Origin: Novosphingobium lindaniclasticum LE124
GTDB lineage: Bacteria > Pseudomonadota > Alphaproteobacteria > Sphingomonadales > Sphingomonadaceae
Length of the DNA stretch: 58,280 bases
Direction of reading: 5' to 3'
Assembly (NCBI RefSeq): GCF_000445125.1
Contig: NZ_ATHL01000038.1
Coordinates: forward strand, 1-58,280
Position 1 is the first letter of the stretch; the number at the start of each line of letters is the position of its first letter. Both the position numbers and the translations under genes were made by a program. Shown in pieces: positions 15,130 through 22,395 of this stretch. The notes beneath the pieces are model-generated. The model saw only the letters and a list, made by a program, of their open reading frames with translations, was not told the DNA's origin and did no database searches.

Positions 15130-15969
15130 ATGAAAGTCGTCCTGCTTGCGGGGGGCCTCGGCTCCCGCCTTGCCGAAGAAACGGTTCGTATTCCCAAGCC
15201 GATGGTCGAAGTGGCCGGTCGGCCGATCATGCTCCATGTCATGGATATCTACGACCGCTGGGGCCACAACGACTTCATCGTCGCCTGCGGTTACAAGGCC
15301 ATGGCGATCAAGAGCTTCTTTCAGGACCTCCATCTCATGTCGAACGACTTCACGGTCGGCATCGGCAACGGCGAGATGGCCCTGCGCCCCACCTCCAAGA
15401 TCGACTGGCGCGTCTCGGTGGTCGATACCGGCCTGGCCACGATGACCGGCGGGCGCCTGAAGCGCCTGCGGTCCTGGCTCGACGACGAGACCTTCATGGT
15501 CACTTACTCGGACGGCGTGGGCAACGTGGACCTCGATGCGCTGCTGGCGTTCCACCGCTCGCACGGCAAGCTGGCCACCGTCACCGCGGTGCAACCCCCG
15601 GCGCGCTTCGGCAACCTGGAACTGGGCCCGTGCGACGGCGACGGCGGCCAGGTGGTGGAGTTCACCGAGAAGGTCATCAAGTACGAAACCTGGATCAACG
15701 GCGGCTTCTTCGTCTTCGAACCGGGCGTGCTGGACTATCTCACCGGCGACGAGGAGCCGCTGGAGCAGGCGCCGCTGACGCGCCTCGCCCACGACGGCCT
15801 GCTCATGGCCTACAAGCACAAGGGCTTCTGGCACCCGATGGACACCGTGCGCGACCGCGACACGCTGGACAAGCTGGGCTGCCAGACACTGCCGCCCTGG
15901 ATGGATTTCGAAAACGGACAGCCGGTGCTCAGCACCGATGCGCCGACGACGAAGCTGCAACATGCCTGA
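15130..15969 (+). CDS. rfbF: Glucose-1-phosphate cytidylyltransferase
   Basis: Makes CDP-glucose from CTP and glucose-1-phosphate, the first step of CDP-deoxysugar synthesis, in the cytosol. The 279-residue length is close to the family norm (about 257). Key sites are KVVLLAGGLGSRLAEETVRIPKP (nucleotide-binding loop with the R and K residues), FMVTYSDGVGNVDLD (metal-binding Asp) and FTEKVIKYETWINGGFFVFEP. GGAGGTG 7 nt before the ATG supports the start. First gene of an operon with rfbG, an rfbH-like gene, a C-methyltransferase, a reductase and a GT2. Confidence 0.93.
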   Translation: MKVVLLAGGLGSRLAEETVRIPKPMVEVAGRPIMLHVMDIYDRWGHNDFIVACGYKAMAIKSFFQDLHLMSNDFTVGIGNGEMALRPTSKIDWRVSVVDTGLATMTGGRLKRLRSWLDDETFMVTYSDGVGNVDLDALLAFHRSHGKLATVTAVQPPARFGNLELGPCDGDGGQVVEFTEKVIKYETWINGGFFVFEPGVLDYLTGDEEPLEQAPLTRLAHDGLLMAYKHKGFWHPMDTVRDRDTLDKLGCQTLPPWMDFENGQPVLSTDAPTTKLQHA

Positions 15970-15979
15970 AGAAGGCTCA

Positions 15980-17095
15980 ATGGATCAGGCGCTTGTTTCG
16001 GCATATCGGGGCAAGCGGATTCTGGTGACCGGCCACACCGGCTTCAAGGGTGGCTGGTTGTGCCTCTGGCTCAGTCAACTGGGCGCAGAGGTCACCGGGG
16101 TCGCCTTGCACCGCCCCCCGCAAGGCCCTGACATGTTTCATTCGGTCGACCTCGGGGGGCTGGTCGACCACCGCATCGCCGACATCCGCGATGCCGCCGC
16201 CTATGCGCAGGCCTGCCAGGACGTGGAGCCGGACCTCGTGTTCCACCTCGCCGCGCAGGCACTGGTGCGGCCGTCCTACGACGATCCGGTGGAGACTTTC
16301 GCCACCAACGTCACCGGCACCGCCGTGGTGCTGGACGCGGTGCGGCGGATGCCCTCGGCGCGCGGCGTGGTCGTCGTCACCAGCGACAAGTGCTACGAGA
16401 ACCGCGAGTGGGAATGGCCCTACCGCGAGACCGACGAACTGGGCGGGGCCGATCCCTACAGCGCGTCGAAAGGCTGTACCGAACTGGTCGCCGCCGCGTT
16501 CCGGCGCTCGTACTTTTCCGATCCCGCCGGCTGCCAGATCGCCACCGTGCGGGCGGGCAACGTGATCGGCGGGGGCGACAATTCGCTCGACCGCCTGCTG
16601 CCCGACGTCGTGCGCGCCACCGTGGCCGGCACCGCGGTGACGATCCGCAACCCGGCCAGCGTGCGCCCGTGGCAGCACGTGCTGGAGCCGCTCGCGGGCT
16701 ACCTGATGCTGGGTGCGCGGCTGCTTGGGGAGCAGGCGCCGCGCTTTGCCGAGGCCTGGAACTTCGGCCCCAGCGCCGATGGCTTCATCGACGTCGAGGA
16801 AATCGCCCGCCACTTCCAGCGAGCCTGGGGACCCGGCGTGGCGCAGATCGCCTTCGGGCGCCGCCCCGACGATCCGCACGAGGCCGGGATGCTCACGCTC
16901 GACAGCAGCAAGGCCCATGCCCGCCTCGGCTGGCGCCCACGCCTCTCGACCGAGCAAGCCGTGACCATGAGCGCCGAATGGTACCGCGCCTTCGCGGCCG
17001 GAAACGAAGACATGCGCGCCTTCAGCGAGGCGCAGATCGCCCGGTACTCGGGCGGATTCACCGAAACACTCCAGGGGGAAGCACTATGCGCGTAA
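15980..17095 (+). CDS. rfbG: CDP-glucose 4,6-dehydratase
   Basis: Extended SDR that turns CDP-glucose into CDP-4-keto-6-deoxyglucose using bound NAD. 371 residues from the ATG at 15980, with GHTGFKG at residues 18-24 as the dinucleotide-binding loop, FHLAAQALVRPSYDDP, a VVVVTSDKCYEN segment typical of RfbG, and the catalytic YSASK motif. I preferred ATG 15980 because GAAGG lies just before it; ATG 15962, overlapping the rfbF end, has no such site. Directly follows rfbF and overlaps the next gene. Confidence 0.93.
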   Translation: MDQALVSAYRGKRILVTGHTGFKGGWLCLWLSQLGAEVTGVALHRPPQGPDMFHSVDLGGLVDHRIADIRDAAAYAQACQDVEPDLVFHLAAQALVRPSYDDPVETFATNVTGTAVVLDAVRRMPSARGVVVVTSDKCYENREWEWPYRETDELGGADPYSASKGCTELVAAAFRRSYFSDPAGCQIATVRAGNVIGGGDNSLDRLLPDVVRATVAGTAVTIRNPASVRPWQHVLEPLAGYLMLGARLLGEQAPRFAEAWNFGPSADGFIDVEEIARHFQRAWGPGVAQIAFGRRPDDPHEAGMLTLDSSKAHARLGWRPRLSTEQAVTMSAEWYRAFAAGNEDMRAFSEAQIARYSGGFTETLQGEALCA

Positions 17096-18306
17096 ATTAC
17101 GGCCAGACTGTCCACGGCGAAGAGGAAATCGCCGCCGTCATGGAAGTCCTGCGGACCTCCACCCAGATGGGGCCGAAAGTACGGGCCATGCAGGAGCAGG
17201 TCTCGGCGCTGTTCGCCAAGAACCACGGCATCATGGTCAATTCCGGCTCTTCCGCGAACTATCTCGCGGTCGAGCTGCTGAACCTGCCCGAGGGCAGCGA
17301 GGTGATCACTCCGGCGCTGACTTTCGCCACCACCGTCGCGCCGATCGTGCGCTCGCGCCTGGTCCCGGCTTTCGTGGACTCGGCGGTCGGCACCTACAAC
17401 ATCGACGTCGACAAGATCGAGGCGATGATCGGGCCGAACACCAGGGCGATGATGATCCCGTCCCTGATCGGCAACCTGCCCGACTGGGACCGCATCCGCG
17501 AGATCGCCGACAGGCACGGCCTGATGGTGGTGGAAGACAGCGCCGACACCCTGGGCGCCACCTTGCGCGGCACCAGCACCGGCACCCGCTCGCACATCTC
17601 GACCACGAGCTTCTACGGCTCGCACGTCATCAATGCGGCGGGTAACGGCGGCATGCTCTGCGTTTCGGACGAAGACCTCGCCCGCCGCGCGCTGCTGCTG
17701 CGGTCCTGGGGCCGCACCAGCTCGCTCTACGTCGACTCCGAAAGCATCGAGAAGCGCTTCAACGTCGCGCTCGACGGCATCGACTACGACGCCAAGTTCC
17801 TGTTCGACGAACTGGGCTTCAACGTCGAGCCTTCGGAAATGGGCGCCGCCTTCGGCCTCGTCCAGCTCAAGAAGCTCGACAACAACATCGCCGCGCGCGA
17901 ACACAACTTCGCGCGGCAGTACCAGTTCTTCAAGCAGTACGAGGACTGGTTCGTCCTGCCCGAACAGCTGCCCGAATCGCGCACCGGCTGGCTCGCCTTC
18001 CCGCTCACCATTCGCGAGGACGCGCCCTTCACCCGCACCCAGATGCAGATCTGGCTGGAAGAGCGCGACATCCAGACCCGCCCGGTCTTCACCGGCAACA
18101 TCCTGCGCCAGCCGGCCATGAAGAACGTGACGCTCAAGGCCCCGCCCGAAGGCTGTCCGGTGGCCGACGCGGTGATGAAGGGCGGCATCCTGCTCGCCTG
18201 CCATCACGGCCTGAACGAGGAACACATCGACTTCATGCACGAAACTTTCGAAGGCTTCGTCCGCTCGCTCTCGGTCGCCCCTTCGCGGGAGGCGGCCAAT
18301 GCTTGA
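17086..18306 (+). CDS. RfbH-like PLP-dependent 3-dehydratase of the DegT family, without Fe-S cysteines
   Basis: DegT/DnrJ/EryC1-fold enzyme of 406 residues, similar along its length to RfbH/DdhC, the CDP-4-keto-6-deoxyglucose 3-dehydrase (E1). At the cofactor-lysine position it has His180 (SFYGSHVINAAGNGG), as in RfbH and ColD, so it should act as a dehydratase rather than a plain aminotransferase. RfbH carries cysteines for a [2Fe-2S] cluster after the WGRD segment; here that segment reads WGRTSSLYVDSESIEKRF and has none. Only three cysteines exist in the protein, none in a C-x-C pair. It may therefore work like ColD, which needs no iron-sulfur reductase, and no E3-like reductase gene is nearby. 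ATG at 17086, GGGGGA about 7 nt upstream, overlapping rfbG by 10 nt. Confidence 0.82.
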   Translation: MRVNYGQTVHGEEEIAAVMEVLRTSTQMGPKVRAMQEQVSALFAKNHGIMVNSGSSANYLAVELLNLPEGSEVITPALTFATTVAPIVRSRLVPAFVDSAVGTYNIDVDKIEAMIGPNTRAMMIPSLIGNLPDWDRIREIADRHGLMVVEDSADTLGATLRGTSTGTRSHISTTSFYGSHVINAAGNGGMLCVSDEDLARRALLLRSWGRTSSLYVDSESIEKRFNVALDGIDYDAKFLFDELGFNVEPSEMGAAFGLVQLKKLDNNIAAREHNFARQYQFFKQYEDWFVLPEQLPESRTGWLAFPLTIREDAPFTRTQMQIWLEERDIQTRPVFTGNILRQPAMKNVTLKAPPEGCPVADAVMKGGILLACHHGLNEEHIDFMHETFEGFVRSLSVAPSREAANA

Positions 18307-19558
18307 GATGCCGATCCCCCAGCAGGACGCCACCGACGTGCTTTCGGAATGCCGCGCCTGCAAGGCGCCCGCGCCCTACCTGTTCCTGCCGCTGGGCGAC
18401 CATGCCCCGGGCCAGATGCTGATCCGTCCGGACGATCTGGACAGCCAGCAGCCCGCCTTCCCGCTCAATACCCAGGTCTGCCTGGAGTGCGGGCTGGTGG
18501 AGATCGCCGACCAGATCCCGGCCGACTTCTTCCGCCACTACCTCTACGTGCCTTCGGGCGCGGCGCGGATGCACAGCCACTTCGCGGACTTCGCGCAAGT
18601 CCTGGCGGAGCGTGCCGGGGACGGGCTGATCGTCGACATCGGCAGCAACGACGGACTGCTGCTGGCCGCCTGCAACGCGCTGGGCTGCAAGACGCTGGGC
18701 TTCGACCCGGCCGAGAACATCGCTGCCATGGCCGCCGAACGCGGCGTCGAAACCCACATCGACTACTTCACGCCGACTTCCGCCGAACTGGTCCGCTCGC
18801 AGCGCGGCCCGGCCAAGGTGATCGTCACGACCAACACCTTCAACCACATCGGCGATCTGCACACCTTCATGGAAGCGATCACGATCCTGCTCTCGGACGA
18901 CGGGACCTTCGTGATCGAAGTGCCCCGCGCCAAGGAATATATCGACCACACCGAGTTCGATAACATCTACCACGAGCACGTCTCCGAGTTCAGCCTGCTG
19001 TCGATCGTCAAGCTGGCCGCCTTCTTCGACCTCGAAGTGACCGACGCGCTCTCGCTGCCCGACATTCATGGCGGCTCGATGCGCGTGTTCCTGAACCGCA
19101 AGGCTGCCGGAATCGGCCCCTCGCAGTCGGTGGGCGACATGCTGCGCGACGAACTGGCGGGCGGGATGCTGCTGCCGGAGACTTACGACAGCCTCGCGCG
19201 CGACGTGGAGGAGATGGGCCGCGACGTGCGCGCCATGCTCGACGAGATGAAGGCGCAAGGCCTGAAGATCGCCGGCTACGGCGCTTCGGCGCGCGGCAAT
19301 ACGCTGATCACCCATTTCGGGATCGACACCCGCTATCTCGACTTCCTCGTGGACCGCAATCCGCTGAAGCACGGCCTCTATTCGCCGAACACGCGCATCC
19401 CGATCCGCCCGGTCGAAGCCATCGAGGAAGAAAAGCCCGACGTGCTCTTCGTGCTCGCCTGGAACTTCTTCGACGAGATCTTCGAACAGCAGGCTGCCTT
19501 CCGCGAACGCGGCGGCAAGTTCCTGGTGCCGCTGCCGGTGCCGCGCATCGTCTGCTGA
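18299..19558 (+). CDS. Sugar C-methyltransferase with zinc-binding N-terminus
   Basis: 419-residue SAM-dependent enzyme of the TylC3/NovU/TcaB9 type, which adds a methyl group to carbon of an NDP-4-keto sugar. Order of parts: zinc site Cys18-x2-Cys21 and Cys61-x2-Cys64; SAM fold with VDIGSNDG at 112-119; active-site region EFDNIYHEHVSEFSLLS with the conserved Tyr-His-Glu-His; and a C-terminal Rossmann-like domain with KIAGYGASARGNTL. Start ATG 18299 has GGGAGG 6 nt upstream and overlaps the RfbH-like gene by 8 nt. Context suggests methylation at C3 next to the 4-keto group of the CDP sugar. Confidence 0.88.
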   Translation: MLEMPIPQQDATDVLSECRACKAPAPYLFLPLGDHAPGQMLIRPDDLDSQQPAFPLNTQVCLECGLVEIADQIPADFFRHYLYVPSGAARMHSHFADFAQVLAERAGDGLIVDIGSNDGLLLAACNALGCKTLGFDPAENIAAMAAERGVETHIDYFTPTSAELVRSQRGPAKVIVTTNTFNHIGDLHTFMEAITILLSDDGTFVIEVPRAKEYIDHTEFDNIYHEHVSEFSLLSIVKLAAFFDLEVTDALSLPDIHGGSMRVFLNRKAAGIGPSQSVGDMLRDELAGGMLLPETYDSLARDVEEMGRDVRAMLDEMKAQGLKIAGYGASARGNTLITHFGIDTRYLDFLVDRNPLKHGLYSPNTRIPIRPVEAIEEEKPDVLFVLAWNFFDEIFEQQAAFRERGGKFLVPLPVPRIVC

Positions 19559-19566
19559 ACTGAACA

Positions 19567-19597
19567 GTCCGGGCCGGAATCCGATTCCGGCCCGGAC
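19567..19597 (+). other. Strong intercistronic hairpin (15-bp perfect stem)
   Basis: GTCCGGGCCGGAATC (19567-19581) and GATTCCGGCCCGGAC (19583-19597) are exact reverse complements separated by one base. It starts 8 nt after the methyltransferase stop and ends 20 nt before the reductase start. No T run follows, so it is more likely an RNA processing, stability or attenuation element than a full terminator. Confidence 0.75.
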
Positions 19598-19617
19598 CCT
19601 TGCGGAAGGGTTGCCCA

Positions 19618-20592
19618 GTGGCCGAAGGGGTTACGCTGCTTACCGGTGCCGGCGGCTTCATCGGCGCGCACCTCGTCCGTCACCTGCTCGGTGAGAGCGG
19701 CGAAGTTCATGCCATCGTGCGCCCCTCGACCGAACTGGGGCGGCTCGCGCCTTTCGCCGAACGCCTGACGATCCACCGCATCGACCTGTCGGACCGGCTG
19801 GAGATCCGGCGCTGCATCCGCGCGCTTCGCCCCCGCCGCGTATTCCACCTTGCCGCCGAGACCCGCCTGCCGCCGCAGCCCGATTTCTGCGCCGCGCGCG
19901 GGGCCGCCGCGATCTACCTCCAGCCCGCGCTCAACCTGCTGGAGCCGCTGGCCGAACTGCCCGAGCCGCCCGAAGCGGTGGTACGCGCCGGAACGATCGC
20001 CGAATACGGACACGCGCCGCTGCCTTATCGCGAGCAGGACCGCGCCGTGCCCTCAACACCCTATGGTGCCGGGATGCTGGCAACCACCGAGGCGATCGCC
20101 ATGCTGGCCCCGTGCCTGCCCTTCCCGGTGCTGACGGCGCGGCTGGCGCTCTGCTACGGCCCCGGACAGGCGGCCAGCTTCCTCGTTCCCGCACTGATCC
20201 GGGCCTGCCTAGACCGCCAGCCGATGGTCATCCGGCGCCCGGCCGACCGGCGCGACCTGCTCCATGTGGACGATGCGGTAGACGCCCTGCTCCATATCGC
20301 CCGCCTCGCCCCAACCGCCGGGCGCCAGCTCGACTGCGTCAACGTCTGCACCGGCCTGGCCCCGACGATGGATGAAGTGGCCCGCCGGATCGAAGCCCTG
20401 ACCGGCTGCCCGGACGGCTTCCTTGCCCGCGCTCCTTTATCGGACGACGTGCAGGCCGCTGCCCCGGCGACGCTGCTCTCCAGTCCCGACCTCGCCGCCG
20501 AACGTCTCGGCTGGCGCTATCGCATCGATCTCGACGAAGGCCTCGTCCGCACTGTCGCGGACGAGCAACTCATGTGCACGAAAGCAGGTTAG
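19618..20592 (+). CDS. SDR-type NDP-sugar reductase/epimerase with altered YxxxK
   Basis: Extended SDR of 324 residues. TGAGGFIGAHLVRHLL is the NAD(P)-binding loop, FHLAAET is present, and RRDLLHVDDAVDALL matches the family's substrate-side motif. The catalytic segment reads STPYGAGMLATTE: the Tyr is kept, but Met occupies the Lys position of YxxxK. The start is GTG at 19618 with GGAAGGG 8 nt upstream (a TTG at 19600 is in frame). By context it should reduce the 4-keto group of the C-methylated CDP sugar. The missing Lys makes activity uncertain. Confidence 0.78.
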   Translation: MAEGVTLLTGAGGFIGAHLVRHLLGESGEVHAIVRPSTELGRLAPFAERLTIHRIDLSDRLEIRRCIRALRPRRVFHLAAETRLPPQPDFCAARGAAAIYLQPALNLLEPLAELPEPPEAVVRAGTIAEYGHAPLPYREQDRAVPSTPYGAGMLATTEAIAMLAPCLPFPVLTARLALCYGPGQAASFLVPALIRACLDRQPMVIRRPADRRDLLHVDDAVDALLHIARLAPTAGRQLDCVNVCTGLAPTMDEVARRIEALTGCPDGFLARAPLSDDVQAAAPATLLSSPDLAAERLGWRYRIDLDEGLVRTVADEQLMCTKAG

Positions 20593-20596
20593 ACCC

Positions 20597-21577
20597 GTGA
20601 ACGCCGAGCCGAAGACCCTGGTTTCCATCCTGGTTCCCGCCTTCAACGAGGAACTCAACGTCGTGCGCTGCTACGAATCGATCGTGCGCGTCTTCGAAAA
20701 GCTGCCCGACTACAGCTACGAGATCATCGTCACCGACAACCATTCGACCGACCGCACTTTCGACCTGCTGGAAGACCTCGCCCGCAAGGATCCGGCGCTG
20801 AAGGTCATCCGCTTCTCGCGCAACTACGGCTACCAGCGCTCGCTGCTCTGCGCCTACAAGGCGGCGACGGGCGCCTGCTCGATCCAGCTCGACTGCGACC
20901 TTCAGGATCCGCCCGAACTGATCCCCGAGATGCTCGGGCTCTGGCGCAACGGTCACCAGGTGGTCTACGGCATCCGCCGCTCGCTGAAGGATGGCTTCTT
21001 CGTCGCCACGCTGCGCCGGATGTTCTACCGCTTCATCACCTGGATCAGCGACGACGACCTGCCGGTCAACGCCGGGGAGTTCCGCCTGGTGGACCGCCGC
21101 ATCCTGGTGGAACTGCACAAGGTGGAGGACGCCTCGCCTTATTTGCGGGGCCTGATCAGCGCGATGGGCTTCTCGCAGGTCGGGCTGGAATACGACCGCG
21201 GCGACCGCATCGCCGGGGAGAGCAAGTTCCCGCTCAAGTCGATGATCTCGCTGGCCGTCGACGGCGTGCTCAACCACTCGCTGATGCCGCTGCGGATCGC
21301 CTCGATCGCGGGGATCGTCATCGGCGTGCTCTCGATGGTGCTGACGTTCATCTACCTCGTCGGCCGGGTGCTGCTGGGCCAGGCCTGGCCCGCAGGTTTC
21401 GCGACGACGACGATCCTGCTGTTGATGTCGATCTCGATCAACGCGGTGTTCATGGGGATCCTGGGTGAATATGTCGGGCGCCTGTTCCTCCAGGCCAAGC
21501 CGGGGACGAAACCGATCGTCGAGCAGAAGCTCAACTTTCCCGAAGTGATCACGCTGGTCGCGCGCGAAAGACAGTGA
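20597..21577 (+). CDS. GT2 polyprenyl-phosphate glycosyltransferase (GtrB-like)
   Basis: 326-residue GT-A glycosyltransferase with two C-terminal membrane helices (about 227-255 and 265-290), the layout of GtrB/DPM1-type enzymes that put a sugar on undecaprenyl phosphate. Motifs: SILVPAFNEELNV, EIIVTDNHSTDRT, SIQLDCDLQDPPE (DxD metal site), and NAGEFRLVDRR. GTG at 20597 is 4 nt after the reductase stop. Last gene of the CDP-sugar operon, so its donor is probably that CDP sugar. Its last 29 nt overlap the end of the opposite-strand GtrA-like gene. Confidence 0.87.
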   Translation: MNAEPKTLVSILVPAFNEELNVVRCYESIVRVFEKLPDYSYEIIVTDNHSTDRTFDLLEDLARKDPALKVIRFSRNYGYQRSLLCAYKAATGACSIQLDCDLQDPPELIPEMLGLWRNGHQVVYGIRRSLKDGFFVATLRRMFYRFITWISDDDLPVNAGEFRLVDRRILVELHKVEDASPYLRGLISAMGFSQVGLEYDRGDRIAGESKFPLKSMISLAVDGVLNHSLMPLRIASIAGIVIGVLSMVLTFIYLVGRVLLGQAWPAGFATTTILLLMSISINAVFMGILGEYVGRLFLQAKPGTKPIVEQKLNFPEVITLVARERQ

Positions 21578-21956
21578 CTCGGGTGAGCACGAAGAGCACG
21601 CCCGCATAAGTGCAGATCGCGGCGCCCTGCACCAGGGCGCTGCGCTCGAACCCCGCCGCGCGGCCCAGCGCCACGACCGACAGGTTCGCCGCATAGGCGA
21701 TCAGGAACGCCGCCGCGTAGCGCAAGGCCTCGGCGGTCGTGGCGCGGTGGCGGGCGCGGAAGGTCAGGTGACGGTGCAGGCCGTAGGAAATCGGCAGGCC
21801 CATCGCGAAGCCCGCCATGTTCGCTGCATAGTCGCCCAGCCCCAGCCGCAGCCAGCCGAGGATCAGGCCATAGCCGATCGCGGTATTGCCCAGCCCCACG
21901 AGCACGAACCGCGCGAGCGTGGCCGCCTCGCGCCCCAGCGATGCGGTGCCGCTCAT
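21549..21956 (-). CDS. GtrA-family membrane protein, putative lipid-linked sugar flippase
   Basis: 135-residue protein with four membrane helices: FVLVGLGNTAIGYGLILGWL opens with the typical GtrA pattern, then NMAGFAMGLPISYGLHRHLTF, with the conserved Arg/His/Phe after helix 2. GtrA proteins are thought to flip undecaprenyl-phosphate sugars to the periplasm. It converges with and overlaps the GtrB-like GT2 by 29 nt. No good ribosome binding site is seen before ATG 21956; a GTG at 21968 is possible. Confidence 0.82.
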   Translation of the reverse strand: MSGTASLGREAATLARFVLVGLGNTAIGYGLILGWLRLGLGDYAANMAGFAMGLPISYGLHRHLTFRARHRATTAEALRYAAAFLIAYAANLSVVALGRAAGFERSALVQGAAICTYAGVLFVLTRVTVFRARPA

Positions 21957-22395
21957 GCCGCACCGCACCAGGCATGACCGGCGGGTCGCAGCCGAAGCGT
22001 ACGTTCGGCGGCGGGGAAGGGATCGGTTCGGCTCAAGCACGCGCTCCTCTTGCGGCGGTTCGCGCCGAAAGGGTGGGCATCGCGCGCGCGGCCCACAATC
22101 ACCCGGAAGCATAGTACGGGCGGGCATTGTGGCGGTGGTGATCTTCCATGGGGCTAGGCCGCAAAGGCCACGGGAACCCGCCGCACCGCCGCGCCGCGGC
22201 CCGCCCTGGCGCCGATGCTCATGATCCGCCTAGACTTTCGGGGGAGCGCCGCAGCGATTCAGGCCAATTGACCCGCCCCCGCCCGCCATGGTCTTTCGTT
22301 CCTGTTCAGGCGCTTGTCCTGAACGTGACGAACCATGTCCGGACGGCCTGGGCCACGCCGGCTTGCCGTCGGGACATGCGAGCAGGGAGCGTGAC
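21957..22395. other. Divergent intergenic region
   Basis: About 440 bp between gtrA (minus) and the sulfotransferase (plus). I see no convincing gene; open frames here are Arg-rich and lack family features. GTTCAGG (22304-22310) and CCTGAAC (22318-22324) form a 7-bp inverted repeat with a 7-nt loop. It should contain promoters for both flanking genes, but I cannot place them. Confidence 0.4.

Noticed and set aside
15150..20500. O-antigen abequose/paratose cluster as in Salmonella
   Set aside because: rfbF and rfbG fit, but the Fe-S reductase and a typical abequose synthase are missing and a C-methyltransferase is present.
21957..22127. N-terminal extension of the GtrA-like protein to 22127
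   Set aside because: The added residues are Arg/Pro/Cys-rich and unlike any GtrA; family homology begins near residue 10 of the shorter form.
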